Below are positions 22,909 through 31,122 of a stretch of 35,499 nt of DNA, in pieces (position 1 is the stretch's first letter; each line of letters opens with the position of its first letter). The position numbers and the translations under genes are program-made. This DNA is from Reyranella sp. Its GTDB lineage: Bacteria; Pseudomonadota; Alphaproteobacteria; Reyranellales; Reyranellaceae. Where the stretch lies: the NCBI GenBank assembly GCA_019750135.1, contig JAIEOV010000073.1:1-35499 (forward strand), given 5' to 3'. The notes beneath the pieces are model-generated. The model saw only the letters and a program-made list of their open reading frames with translations, was not told the origin of the DNA and did not search any database.

Positions 22909-23708
22909 ACGACCGTCTGCTTGAGCTTGCCGGCACGGCCCAGCACGAGCGTAACGGCCGCCAATGCCAGCACCGTCACCGCGATCAGCAGCGTGGCGAC
23001 GGCAGTGATCGTCGGGTTCACCTCGAGGATCAGTTCGTTGAACATCTTCTTCGGCACGGTCTCGTACTTGCCGGCGATGAAGGAGGTGACGATCACCTCG
23101 TCGAAGCTGCCGATGAAGGCGAAGATCCAGGCGGCGAAGACGCTGGGCGCCAGGTTGGGCAGCATGACCTTGACGACGGTGTAGCTCCACGAGGCGCCGA
23201 GGCTCCACGCCACCTGCTCGATGCGCAGGTCGAACTCGCGCACCGCGACGCCCATCACCATCATGACCAGCGGCACGTTGAGCACGGTGTGGGCCGCGAC
23301 CAGGCCGACGAACGAGCCGAGCAGCCCGACCTTGGCGAGGCTGAGATAGAGGGCGATGGCCACGATGATGGTCGGCACGATCAATGGCGCCATGAAGTTG
23401 CCCTCGGCCCAGTCGCGTCCCGCGAAGGTGCCGCGACGCAACCCGTAGGCGGCCAGGCTGCCCAGCACCAGCGCCGCCACCGACGACAGCAGGGCCACGA
23501 TCGTCGAGGTCCACATCGCATCCATCCAGCGCGGATCGCCGAAGAAGGTCTGGTACCAGCGCAGCGAGAAGCCGGGCGGCGGAAAGGTGAGCGCCCGCGC
23601 CGGCGAGAACGACATCGGGATCACGATCAGCAGCGGCACGGTCAGGAACACCAGGCCGAAGATGCCGATGGCCGCGAGCAGGCGGCGGCTCATGGGTGTG
23701 CTCGTCAT
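22905..23708 (-). CDS. ABC transporter permease (PotC-like)
   Basis: The 267-residue protein has six membrane helices and the cytoplasmic EAA loop EQVAWSLGASWSYTVVKVMLPNLAP, which docks onto the ATPase. It is the second permease of the operon; its ATG overlaps the first permease's stop as ATGA, giving translational coupling. The family (polyamine/opine/iron type, BPD_transp_1) normally forms a heterodimer with PotB-like partners. A longer frame upstream to 23897 runs inside the neighbouring permease and is not favoured. Confidence 0.9.
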   Translation of the reverse strand: MTSTPMSRRLLAAIGIFGLVFLTVPLLIVIPMSFSPARALTFPPPGFSLRWYQTFFGDPRWMDAMWTSTIVALLSSVAALVLGSLAAYGLRRGTFAGRDWAEGNFMAPLIVPTIIVAIALYLSLAKVGLLGSFVGLVAAHTVLNVPLVMMVMGVAVREFDLRIEQVAWSLGASWSYTVVKVMLPNLAPSVFAAWIFAFIGSFDEVIVTSFIAGKYETVPKKMFNELILEVNPTITAVATLLIAVTVLALAAVTLVLGRAGKLKQTVV

Positions 23709-24526
23709 GCTGACGCCCTGCGATCGAGCCGCCGGTAACCGGCGAAGATCAGGAGCGCCACGATCAGCAGGATGGTCGAGATCGCCGAGGCCTGTTCCCA
23801 GCGCGGGATCTGGTTGATCAGCGTATCGAGCAGGTTGGAGATCATCGGCACGCGCCCGCCGCCCAGCACCGCCGGCGTGACGTAGAAGCCGAGGCACAGG
23901 ATGAAGACCAGCAAGGTGCCGGCCGCCAGTGCCGGCAGGGTCAGCGGAAAGTAGACCTTCCAGAAGATGGTGCGTGGCGGGGCGCCGAGCGACGCCGCCG
24001 CCTGCAGCAGCCGGTCGTCAATGCGGATCATGGCGGCGAACAGCGGCAGCACCAGGAACGGCAGCAGTACGTTGGCCATGCCGATGGTGACGCCGAGCTC
24101 GTTGTACAGGAACTGGACCGGCGCATCGGTCAGGCCGAGCCATTGCAGGCCGCGATTCACCAGCCCGCCATTGCCCAGCACCACGATCCAGGCATAGGTC
24201 CGCACCAGGATGCTGACCCAGAAAGGCAGCACGACCAGCGCGATGGCGATCAGCCGCGCGCGGCGCCCCAGCCCGCGCATCCAATGCGCCAGCGGATAGC
24301 CGATCGCCACGTTGGCGATGGTGGCGATCAGGGAGATGCGCAGGGTATTGCCCAGCACCCGCAGGTAGACCGGCGCCTCGAGCAGGCCTTCGTAATGCTC
24401 CAGCGTGAAGCCCTGGCCCTTCTCCCAGAAGGCGAGGCCCAGCATGAAGACGATGGGGAGGTTGAAGGCGACGATCATCAGCACCAGGAGGGGTGCGATG
24501 AAGGCGAAGCCGGTGGAGCGGTTCAC
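23705..24526 (-). CDS. ABC transporter permease (PotB-like)
   Basis: The 273-residue protein starts MNRSTGFAFIAPLLVLMIVAFNLP, has six helices and an EAA loop of the form LLQAAASLGAPPRTIFWKVYFPLTLP. It pairs with the following PotC-like permease. The gene lies downstream of a structured repeat (24536-24655) that separates it from the receptor gene, an arrangement that often trims expression of permeases relative to the receptor. Confidence 0.9.
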   Translation of the reverse strand: MNRSTGFAFIAPLLVLMIVAFNLPIVFMLGLAFWEKGQGFTLEHYEGLLEAPVYLRVLGNTLRISLIATIANVAIGYPLAHWMRGLGRRARLIAIALVVLPFWVSILVRTYAWIVVLGNGGLVNRGLQWLGLTDAPVQFLYNELGVTIGMANVLLPFLVLPLFAAMIRIDDRLLQAAASLGAPPRTIFWKVYFPLTLPALAAGTLLVFILCLGFYVTPAVLGGGRVPMISNLLDTLINQIPRWEQASAISTILLIVALLIFAGYRRLDRRASA

Positions 24527-24535
24527 GATTACGTT

Positions 24536-24655
24536 CCTCCCCGCGCTTCGCGCGGGGAGGTGTCCGCGAAGCGGACGGAGGGGTCATGGGCAGCTGGCGC
24601 GATGCTCATGACCCCTCCGGCCCTGCGGGCCACCTCCCCAGCTTCGCTGGGGAGG
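24536..24655. repeat. Inverted pair of two-hairpin units (REPIN-like) between receptor and permease genes
   Basis: Unit 1 has stem CCTCCCCGCGC/GCGCGGGGAGG (24536-24560), stem GTCCGC/GCGGAC (24562-24576) and then CGGAGGGGTCATG (24576-24588). Unit 2, reversed, has CATGACCCCTCCG (24607-24619), stem GGCCC/GGGCC (24619-24631) and stem CCTCCCCAGC/GCTGGGGAGG (24633-24655). The reverse complement of unit 2 aligns with unit 1 throughout, with compensating changes in the stems. An 18-base spacer lies between. It sits between co-directional genes on the minus strand and should fold strongly in the mRNA. Confidence 0.85.
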
Positions 24656-24679
24656 CACGTCGTTGTACGGTCTCCATCC

Positions 24680-25702
24680 TCACAGGTTGAGCTTGAAGGC
24701 TTCCCACTTCTTGTTCACGGCCTCGCCGTTGTCGGCCCACCATTCGGCGTTCTCGAAATACTGCACGTCCTTGTTCTGCTTGCTGGTCGGATACTGCCAG
24801 AGCTTGTCCTTGGGCAGCAGCGCATCGAGATCGGGGCTGGGCCCGGTGTAGGAGATCACGCCTGCAGCCTTGGCCTGGTTCTCCGGCAGCGACATCTCGT
24901 GATAGAGCTTCCAGGCGGCCAGCTTGTCCTCGGGCTTGGAGCCCTTGACCACGGCGATGTAGCTGAGATCGGCCTTGCCACCCGCGAAGTTCAGCCCGAA
25001 CGCCGGATCGCCGACGACGCGGCCCGACCAGCAGATCGCGTACTGCACCTCGTTGTCCTTCATGAGCTGCGGCGGCTGGGCGCCCGCCTTCCACCACACC
25101 GCGACGTCCTTCTTGATCTCGTTCAGCTTCTTGAAGGCGAGATCGACGTCGAGCGGGAACAGCTTGTCGATCGGCACGCCCGCCGCCTGCAACGCGAAGG
25201 GCAGGCAATAGTGCGGATAGTCCGGCAGGGTGCGCTTGCCGGGAAACGCCTTGGTGTCGAAAAACTCCACGAAGTTCTTGGGTTCCTTCTGGCCCTTGCG
25301 CCACGCCATGATGGTCGAGAAGTACTGGTAGCCGAAGCCGTACTCGTTCTTGGCCTCGGGGAACATCGCCGCGGGATTGATCGCGGCCCAGTCGAGCTTC
25401 TCGATCAGGCCGAGCTTCTTGGCCTGCAGCACGACGCCGGAGCCCAGCTCGAACAGGGTCGTGGTGGTCTGGCCGCTCTCGACCAGCGCCCTGAGCTTGC
25501 CGAGCGAGCTCGGGCTCTCACGCACGACGTTGATGCCGGTCTTGGCCTTCAACGGATCGATGTAGCCCACCTGGATCGAATCGCCGCTGAGACCGCCCGA
25601 TTCGATCATGCGGATCTCCTTCGACTGCGCCCGCGCCGCCGACAGGATGCCGAACGTCGGCACGCTCGCCGCCGCCGCCTTGACGAAACTACGCCTTTTC
25701 AT
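24680..25702 (-). CDS. ABC transporter periplasmic substrate-binding protein, Tat-type signal
   Basis: ATG at 25702 has a strong AAAGGAGG upstream, and the 340-residue product starts MKRRSFVKAAAASVPTFGI, a twin-arginine export signal with a cut near ARAQ. The fold is that of type-2 receptors of the spermidine/putrescine and opine class (family 1 solute-binding): KAKTGINVV, GYQYFSTIMAWRKG, LPDYPHYCLPFALQAAG and WSGRVVGDPAF. Polyamine receptors keep clear Asp/Glu and Trp residues for the amines; whether they are present here was not resolved. A longer frame upstream (to 25762) has no ribosome-binding site. It is third in the minus-strand operon after aminotransferase and ATPase. Confidence 0.9.
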   Translation of the reverse strand: MKRRSFVKAAAASVPTFGILSAARAQSKEIRMIESGGLSGDSIQVGYIDPLKAKTGINVVRESPSSLGKLRALVESGQTTTTLFELGSGVVLQAKKLGLIEKLDWAAINPAAMFPEAKNEYGFGYQYFSTIMAWRKGQKEPKNFVEFFDTKAFPGKRTLPDYPHYCLPFALQAAGVPIDKLFPLDVDLAFKKLNEIKKDVAVWWKAGAQPPQLMKDNEVQYAICWSGRVVGDPAFGLNFAGGKADLSYIAVVKGSKPEDKLAAWKLYHEMSLPENQAKAAGVISYTGPSPDLDALLPKDKLWQYPTSKQNKDVQYFENAEWWADNGEAVNKKWEAFKLNL

Positions 25703-25728
25703 CTCCGCCTCCTTTGTTGCCCTTCCCC

Positions 25729-26700
25729 TCAAGCCACCGGCCAGATATCGGCCGCATCCCACGACACGGCGACCTCGTCGCCCGCTGCAAAAGCCTTGCC
25801 GACGAAGGGCAGCGCCGCCACCAGCGGCGCCGCCTCGCCAACCAGCGACAGGTGATAGCGCACCATCTGGCCGAGATAGATCGTCTCGACGACCCGCGCC
25901 GGCCGGCCGCCATTGATGGCCGCCGCCGCCACCCGCACGCGCTCCGGCCGCACCAGGCCGGTGCGGCCGTCGGCCAGGCCGACGAAGTTGGCGATGCCCA
26001 AGAATTCAGCGACGAATCGATTGGCCGGCCTCAGGTAGGCCTCGGCCGGCGCCGCGACCTGCTGGGTGCGGCCCTTGTCCAGGACCATGATGCGGTCGGA
26101 CAGCGACAGCGCCTCCTCCTGGTCGTGCGTCACCAGCAGGGTGGTGACGCCCAGCGAGCGCTGCAGCTGCTTCAGCTCGACCTGCAGCTCCTCGCGCAGC
26201 TTGCGGTCGAGCGCGCCCAGTGGCTCGTCGAGCAGCAGGATGTCGGGCTTGAAGACGATGGCGCGCGCGAGCGCCACGCGCTGCTGCTGACCGCCCGAGA
26301 GCTGGGACGGCCGGCGATCCTGCAGGCCGTCGAGCCGCACCAGCTTCAGCGCGTCGAGCGCCCGGGTGCGCGCCGCAGCGCCGCCGATCTTGCGCACGCC
26401 CAGGGGGAACAAGACGTTCTCCAGCACCGTCATGTGCGGAAACAGGGCATAGGACTGGAAGACAAGGCCGATGTTGCGCTGCTGCGCCGGCGCATCGGTG
26501 ACGTCGCGACCGCCGATGAAGATGCGGCCGGCCGTCGGCCGGTTCAGCCCGGCGATCAGCGACAGCAAGGTCGTCTTGCCCGAGCCGCTCGGCCCCAGGA
26601 TAGTGACGAACTCGCCCTGCGTCACGGCAAGGTCCACCTCGTCCGCCGCGGCGACGGCGCCGTAGCGCTTGCTCACGCCTTCGAGGCGGATGTCGCTCAT
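25729..26700 (-). CDS. ABC transporter ATP-binding protein (PotA-like)
   Basis: The 323-residue subunit has Walker A GPSGSGKT (36-43), Q-loop VFQSYALFPH, signature LSGGQQQRVALARA, Walker B ILLLDEP, the LVTHDQEEA switch histidine and a C-terminal TOBE-type domain of about 80 residues (RPERVRVAAAAINGG, GQMVRYHL). The TOBE domain places it with polyamine, iron and sugar importers, where it senses or regulates. Its start overlaps the aminotransferase stop as ATGA, so enzyme and pump are made together. A 26-base gap precedes the receptor gene. Confidence 0.93.
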   Translation of the reverse strand: MSDIRLEGVSKRYGAVAAADEVDLAVTQGEFVTILGPSGSGKTTLLSLIAGLNRPTAGRIFIGGRDVTDAPAQQRNIGLVFQSYALFPHMTVLENVLFPLGVRKIGGAAARTRALDALKLVRLDGLQDRRPSQLSGGQQQRVALARAIVFKPDILLLDEPLGALDRKLREELQVELKQLQRSLGVTTLLVTHDQEEALSLSDRIMVLDKGRTQQVAAPAEAYLRPANRFVAEFLGIANFVGLADGRTGLVRPERVRVAAAAINGGRPARVVETIYLGQMVRYHLSLVGEAAPLVAALPFVGKAFAAGDEVAVSWDAADIWPVA

Positions 26701-28001
26701 CGCAGCGCCGCCATGGCGCGATCGGTTGCCGCCAGGGTCTCGTCGATGACGGCATCGTCATGCGCCGTCGACAGGAACCACTTGCCGACCTGGTTGATGC
26801 GGACGCCCTCCTCCTGCAGCGCGGCATGCAAGGCCAGCACCTTGTCGCGATCGCAGGCGGCGGCATCGCGATAATTCTTCGGCGCCGGCCCGTCGGTGAA
26901 GAAGACCTGGAAGATCGCGGGCAGGCCCTGCACCCGCATGGCCAGCCGATGCTTCTCGCCGAGGGCAGCGATGCCCTGCATCAGGTGCGTGCCGTGCCGC
27001 TCGAGGTCGCGATAGACGGCGCCGTCGTCACGCTCGAGCTCGTCGAGGGCGGCGATGGCGGCGGCCATGCTCTGGACGTTGCCGTTGTAGGTGCCGCCGT
27101 GCATCACGCCCTTGTCCAGAAGCGTGTCCATGACGTCGCGCCGCCCGGCGACCACGGCGAGCGGAAAGCCCGCAGCCACGGCCTTGGCGTAGATCGCAAG
27201 GTCGGCCGTCACGCCGAACCGCCCTTGGGCGCCGGTAAGGCCGATCCGGAAGCCGGTGATGACCTCGTCGCAGATGAAGAGCGCGCCCTTGGCGTGGCAG
27301 AGGTCGCGGACGCCGGCGAGATAACCCGCCTCGGGCACGACGGCGCCGCCGTTCACCATCACGGGCTCCATGATGACGCCCGCGATCTCGCCGGCGTTGC
27401 GGTCGAAGGCGGCCTCGAGCGCGGCAAGGTCGTTCCAGCCGGCCACGACAACGTCGTCGAGCACTCTCGCCGGGATGCCCGGCGAGCCCGCGACCGGCAC
27501 CGGCTCGTCGGCCGGCCCGGCCTCGTTCAACGACGGGCGGGCGCTGATGTAGGCCTGGTCGCTCCAGCCATGATAGTGGCCCTCGAACTTCAGGATCTTG
27601 TCGCGGCCGGTGAAGGCGCGGGCCAGCCGCATGGCCATCAGCACGGCCTCGGTGCCCGAGGTCGCGAAACGCACGACTTCGGCGCCGGGCAACAGGCTGC
27701 ACAGCCGGTCGGCGAGCTCGGTCTCGCGCGGGTTCTGGGCGGCATAGACCTGGCCATCGGCGAGCGAGCGGGCGACCGCGTCGATGACCGGCTTGGGCGC
27801 ATGGCCGAGGATCGCGGGCCCGTTGCCCAGGACATAGTCGATATGCACGTTGCCATCGACATCGTGCAGCCGGGCTCCCTCGCCGCGCGCGAAGAACAGT
27901 GGCACCGGCACGCTGGCATAGCGCACGTTGCTGCTGACACCGCCCGCCAGGTGCTTCCTGGTGCGTTCGTAGAGAGCGATCGACTTCGCGTAACTGCGCA
28001 T
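26697..28001 (-). CDS. PLP-dependent class III aminotransferase (glutamate-1-semialdehyde aminomutase-like)
   Basis: The 434-residue product has the fold-type I pattern: ARLHDVDGNVHIDYVLGNGPAILGH, FATSGTEAVLMAMRLARAFTGRDKILKFEGHYHGW, ICDEVITGFRIG and Lys273 in DLAIYAKAVAAGFPLAVVAG, the internal aldimine lysine at the same number as in GSAM. It is unlikely to be the heme-pathway enzyme, because it heads an ABC operon with its own regulator; omega-amino acid or amine substrates are more likely. ATG at 28001 keeps the operator (28035-28080) outside the gene; a longer frame to 28061 would swallow it. Stop overlaps the ATPase start. Confidence 0.9.
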   Translation of the reverse strand: MRSYAKSIALYERTRKHLAGGVSSNVRYASVPVPLFFARGEGARLHDVDGNVHIDYVLGNGPAILGHAPKPVIDAVARSLADGQVYAAQNPRETELADRLCSLLPGAEVVRFATSGTEAVLMAMRLARAFTGRDKILKFEGHYHGWSDQAYISARPSLNEAGPADEPVPVAGSPGIPARVLDDVVVAGWNDLAALEAAFDRNAGEIAGVIMEPVMVNGGAVVPEAGYLAGVRDLCHAKGALFICDEVITGFRIGLTGAQGRFGVTADLAIYAKAVAAGFPLAVVAGRRDVMDTLLDKGVMHGGTYNGNVQSMAAAIAALDELERDDGAVYRDLERHGTHLMQGIAALGEKHRLAMRVQGLPAIFQVFFTDGPAPKNYRDAAACDRDKVLALHAALQEEGVRINQVGKWFLSTAHDDAVIDETLAATDRAMAALR

Positions 28002-28034
28002 GATCCCCGGACCCCAGCAAGAACCGGGCCCGAC

Positions 28035-28080
28035 TGTGATCACAAACAACGGGTGCGGCAACCGTTTTTGTGATCACAAA
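28035..28080. promoter_or_regulatory. Two TGTGATCACA palindromes, probable GntR operator
   Basis: TGTGATCACA (28035-28044) and TTTGTGATCACAAA (28067-28080) lie between the divergent aminotransferase (28001) and GntR (28108) starts, with centres 34 bases apart. The pattern TTGTGATCACAA fits the GntR/FCD class, which binds palindromes of the type TGTNNNACA. It would let one regulator control both arms and itself. Confidence 0.8.
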
Positions 28081-28107
28081 TTCCCGGCGATGGGCTATGG
28101 TCGGCGC

Positions 28108-28872
28108 ATGCCGACCGCGGTCCGCGACCCCTCGCCCGCCGACACCTCGCTTCGCAAGCAGGTCTACGACTCGCTGCGCGAGGCGCTGACCGCCGGCCGT
28201 TTTGCGCCGGGCCAGAAGCTCACTTTCCGCTTCGTCGCCGGCGCGCTCGGCGTCAGCCTGACGCCGGTGCGCGAGGCGCTGCGCCGGCTGGTGGCCGAGG
28301 GCGCGTTCGAGATGCAGCCCAACCGCTCGGTGCGCGTGCCGCTGATGACGCGGGACAGGATCCTCGAGTTGCGCGACATCCGCATGGCGCTCGAGGGGAT
28401 GGCAGCTGCGAAGGCGGCGCTGCTCGCCGACCGGCGGCAGATCGCCGGGCTGCGGCAGACCGCGCTGGAGATCGCGACCGCGCGCAGCCGCGGCGACAAT
28501 GCGACGGATCGCCAGAAGATCCGCGAATTCCATTTCGGCCTTTACGCCATCGCGCGCCAGCCCACCCTGCTGCGCGTCATCGAGGGCCTATGGCTGCAGA
28601 CCGGCCCCTACATGAACCTGCTCTATCCCGATTTCATCAGCCGGCCGAGCGGGCCGCAGGGCCGCGCACGGCTGGTCCGCGCGCTGCAGGCGCACGATCC
28701 AGTTGCGGCACGGCGGGAAATTGAGAACGATGTCGGCCGTGCCCTGTCCTACATCGCCGATCTCGCCGACGAAGACGGCAACATCGCACCGCCAACGCCC
28801 AAGGCGGCCGCCCGGCGCCGCCGCGGTGCCGCGCCCACGACATCGGTCCTCGAATTAGGTCACGCCCAGTAA
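28108..28872 (+). CDS. GntR family transcriptional regulator (FCD type)
   Basis: The 254-residue product has an N-terminal winged helix (LRKQVYDSLREALTAGRFAPGQKLTFRFVAGALGVSLTPVREALRRLVAEGAFEMQPNRSVRVP; core LGVSLTPVREALRRL) and a helical C-terminal FCD effector domain (RDIRMALEGMAAAKAAL, REFHFGLYAIARQPTLLRVIEGLWLQTGPYMNL). FCD domains bind metal and small carboxylates or amino compounds. ATG at 28108 or 28090 are both possible; the upstream frame to 28000 would read through the operator. It is divergent from the aminotransferase operon and 13 bases from the class IV transaminase gene, with which it is probably co-transcribed. Confidence 0.92.
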   Translation: MPTAVRDPSPADTSLRKQVYDSLREALTAGRFAPGQKLTFRFVAGALGVSLTPVREALRRLVAEGAFEMQPNRSVRVPLMTRDRILELRDIRMALEGMAAAKAALLADRRQIAGLRQTALEIATARSRGDNATDRQKIREFHFGLYAIARQPTLLRVIEGLWLQTGPYMNLLYPDFISRPSGPQGRARLVRALQAHDPVAARREIENDVGRALSYIADLADEDGNIAPPTPKAAARRRRGAAPTTSVLELGHAQ

Positions 28873-28885
28873 CGGAGAGAGAGTC

Positions 28886-29815
28886 ATGGCCCAGCAGCTC
28901 AGCAATCAACGCATCGCCTGGTTCAACGGCAACTTCATGCCGGAAGGCCAGGTCATGATCCCGTTCCGCGACCGCAGCTGGAAGTACGGCGACGGCGCCT
29001 TCGACATGACGCGCACCTTCGAGGGCAAGCCGTTCCGGCTGAAGGAGCATATCGACCGCTTCTACCGTTCGCTGCGCTACCTGCAGATCGATCCCGGCAT
29101 CAGCCCGAAGGAGATGGTCGCGCACAGCGAGGAATGCGTGGCGCGGAACGAGCACTTGCGGCCCGCCGTCGGCGACTGGTGGGTCGGCCAGCGCGTCAGC
29201 CGCGGCGTCGATGCCGTGGGCGACGAGGGCTGGGACCATACCGGCCCCAACGTCGTGATCGAGGTGCTGCCGCTGCCGCTCAAGGCGCGCGCGCCGCTGT
29301 ACCGTGACGGTGCCGAGGTGTTCACCACCACGGTGCGCCGCACCGCGCCGTCGATGCTCTCGCCGCGCGCCAAGACGCACAACTATCTCAACATGATCAT
29401 GGCCGAGAAGCCGGTGAAGGCGCTGAACCCCAACGCCTGGGCGATCCTGCTCGACGAGCACGGCAACCTCGCCGAGGGGCTGGGCAGCAACATCTTCATC
29501 GTGCGCGAGGGCGAGCTGTTCACGCCGTCCGAACGCTACGTGCTGCCGGGCGTCAGCCGCCAGATGACCATCGACATGGCCACGGGGCTGGGCATCAAGT
29601 GCACCGCGGGCGACATCGACCTGTTCGATGCGGCCAACGCCGAGGAGATGTTCCTGACCTCGACCAGCCTCTGCATCCTGCCTGTCAGGAGCTTCAACGG
29701 CGGGCCCGTCGCCGACGGCAAGACACCCGGGCCGATCACCAAGAAGCTGATCGAGGCCTATTCCAAGGACGTCGGCTGCGACTTCGTCGGGCAGTATTTG
29801 AAGTTCTTGAATTAG
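28886..29815 (+). CDS. Class IV aminotransferase (branched-chain/D-amino-acid transaminase family)
   Basis: GGAGAGAG precedes the ATG at 28886. The 309-residue fold-type IV enzyme shows IPFRDRSWKYGDGAFDMTRTFEGKPFRLKEHIDRF, internal-aldimine Lys163 in SPRAKTHNYLNMIMA, GNLAEGLGSNIFIVREGELFTP and LFDAANAEEMFLTST. IlvE, D-alanine transaminase and amine transaminases all belong here. The arginine that binds the alpha-carboxylate in IlvE-type enzymes was not assigned, so substrate class is open. It follows the GntR gene by 13 bases and is probably controlled with it; with the class III enzyme opposite, the locus codes for two different transaminases around one importer. Confidence 0.88.
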   Translation: MAQQLSNQRIAWFNGNFMPEGQVMIPFRDRSWKYGDGAFDMTRTFEGKPFRLKEHIDRFYRSLRYLQIDPGISPKEMVAHSEECVARNEHLRPAVGDWWVGQRVSRGVDAVGDEGWDHTGPNVVIEVLPLPLKARAPLYRDGAEVFTTTVRRTAPSMLSPRAKTHNYLNMIMAEKPVKALNPNAWAILLDEHGNLAEGLGSNIFIVREGELFTPSERYVLPGVSRQMTIDMATGLGIKCTAGDIDLFDAANAEEMFLTSTSLCILPVRSFNGGPVADGKTPGPITKKLIEAYSKDVGCDFVGQYLKFLN

Positions 29816-29823
29816 GCACTTCC

Positions 29824-29984
29824 GTCATCCCGACCTGCCTGCGCGAAGCCGAAGCGCCTTCGCTTCGGCAAAGGCAGGCCGTAGCCGCCCGCAGGGCGGC
29901 GGAGCGGAGGGACCTGTTTTGTTGCTTCGAGGGACAAAAAAGGTCCCTCGACTTCGCCGGCCTGCGGCCGGCTCCGCTCGGGAT
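29824..29984. repeat. Multi-hairpin repeat, related to the element at 31011-31110
   Basis: The element runs from GTCATCCCGA (29824-29833) to TCGGGAT (29978-29984). Inside are perfect stems: GCCGAAGCG/CGCTTCGGC (29848-29869), GCCGCCC/GGGCGGC (29884-29900) and GAGGGACCT/AGGTCCCTC (29907-29949). It shares outer ends and the AAAGGTCCCTC core with the 31011-31110 copy, but the right end is altered. It fills most of the 312-base gap before the DUF2189 gene; the rest, 29985-30127, holds only a ribosome-binding site and likely promoter. Confidence 0.75.
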
Positions 29985-30127
29985 TTCACCTTTCTTCTGC
30001 CGCCAATCGGCGTAGACTCACCCCGTGGCGGATCGCGGCTCTTGGTGGCCGACGACTCGGACTGATGTCAGTGCCACTGGACGCCACGCTCGGGCCGCGA
30101 CCTTCCATCGTCAGGAAGGAGACAACC

Positions 30128-31000
30128 ATGGCCGTGCAGCACCACGTCAGGAACCCCATGGAATGGGGTTGGGATCGCCTCAAGGAAACCGGACAGGCCA
30201 TCGGCTCGGCCGCCAGCACCATGGACGGCGCCTGGGAGGCGCGCGAGATGGCGCCGCCGGTCGTGCGCAGGATCGGGCTTTCGGACCTGCGCCAGGCATT
30301 GCGCGAAGGCGCGCGCGACTTCGGCGCCTGCCGCACCGACGTCGTCTTCCTGTGCATGATCTATCCCATCGCCGGCCTGATCATCTCGCGCTTCGCCTTC
30401 GACTACGGGATGCTGCCGCTGATCTTCCCGTTGGTCTCCGGCTTTGCGCTGATCGCGCCCCTGTTCGGCGTCGGCCTCTACGAGATGAGCCGCCGCCGCG
30501 AGCTCGGCACGGCCACCGGCTGGGCCGACGCCTTCGCCGTCGTGCGCTCGCCTGCAATCGGCTCGGTGATGGCGCTCGGCCTGGTGCTGATCGGCCTGTT
30601 CGCGCTGTGGCTGGCCGCCGCCAACTTCATCTACACGGTGACGCTTGGCCCCGACCAGCCGGTCTCAGCCATCGCCTTTGCGCGCGATGCCATGACCACG
30701 CCGCAGGGCTGGACGATGGTGATCGTGGGCGTCGGCGTCGGCTTCCTGTTCGCCCTGCTGGTGCTGGCGATCAGCGTCGTCTCCTTTCCGCTGCTGCTCG
30801 ACCGCAATGTCGGCGTGCGCCAGGCGGTGGCGACCTCGTTCCGCGCCGTGCGCGAGAACCCCGGCCCGATGGCGGCCTGGGGCCTGATCATCGCCGCCGG
30901 GCTGGTGATCGGCGCCATCCCGCTGCTGGTGGGACTGGCGATCGTCCTGCCCATCCTCGGGCACGCCACGTGGCACCTCTATCGCAAGGTGGTGACGTAG
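30128..31000 (+). CDS. DUF2189 family integral membrane protein
   Basis: AGGAAGGAG stands 6 bases before the ATG at 30128; an earlier ATG at 30065 has none. The 290-residue product has an N-terminal soluble part (MAVQHHVRNPMEW...VRRIGLSDLRQALREGARDF) and then about six membrane helices from residue 75 on, with PLIFPLVSGFALIAPLFGVGLYEMSRRRELG and SFPLLLDRNVGVRQAVATSFRAVRENPGPMAAWG, the DUF2189 core. The family is widespread in alphaproteobacteria and has no established function. It is followed by the 100-bp repeat (31011-31110). Confidence 0.85.
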   Translation: MAVQHHVRNPMEWGWDRLKETGQAIGSAASTMDGAWEAREMAPPVVRRIGLSDLRQALREGARDFGACRTDVVFLCMIYPIAGLIISRFAFDYGMLPLIFPLVSGFALIAPLFGVGLYEMSRRRELGTATGWADAFAVVRSPAIGSVMALGLVLIGLFALWLAAANFIYTVTLGPDQPVSAIAFARDAMTTPQGWTMVIVGVGVGFLFALLVLAISVVSFPLLLDRNVGVRQAVATSFRAVRENPGPMAAWGLIIAAGLVIGAIPLLVGLAIVLPILGHATWHLYRKVVT

Positions 31001-31010
31001 CCCCGAACGT

Positions 31011-31110
31011 GCTGTCATCCCGAGGCCGCAGGCCGAGTGACCCTTACTGATCAGCAAAGGTCCCTCCCTTCGGCTTCGCTCAGGGCGTGCGCTGCGCTCG
31101 GGATGACAGC
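31011..31110. repeat. 100-base MITE-like element with 14-base perfect terminal inverted repeats
   Basis: GCTGTCATCCCGAG (31011-31024) is the exact reverse complement of CTCGGGATGACAGC (31097-31110). The inside holds GCAAAGGTCCCTC and CGGCTTCGCTCAGGG, partly shared with the copy at 29824-29984. It has no coding capacity. Flanking target duplications are not obvious. It ends 13 bases before the permease start and so forms its leader. Confidence 0.85.
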
Positions 31111-31122
31111 TGGGGGCGTTTC

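Noticed and set aside
28000..28107. Longer GntR start and longer aminotransferase start
   Set aside because: Both would read through the palindromic operator; family N-termini fit the shorter forms.
31087..31122. GTG start of the permease at 31087
   Set aside because: It lies inside the 100-base repeat; TTG at 31123 has the ribosome-binding site and fits the family.
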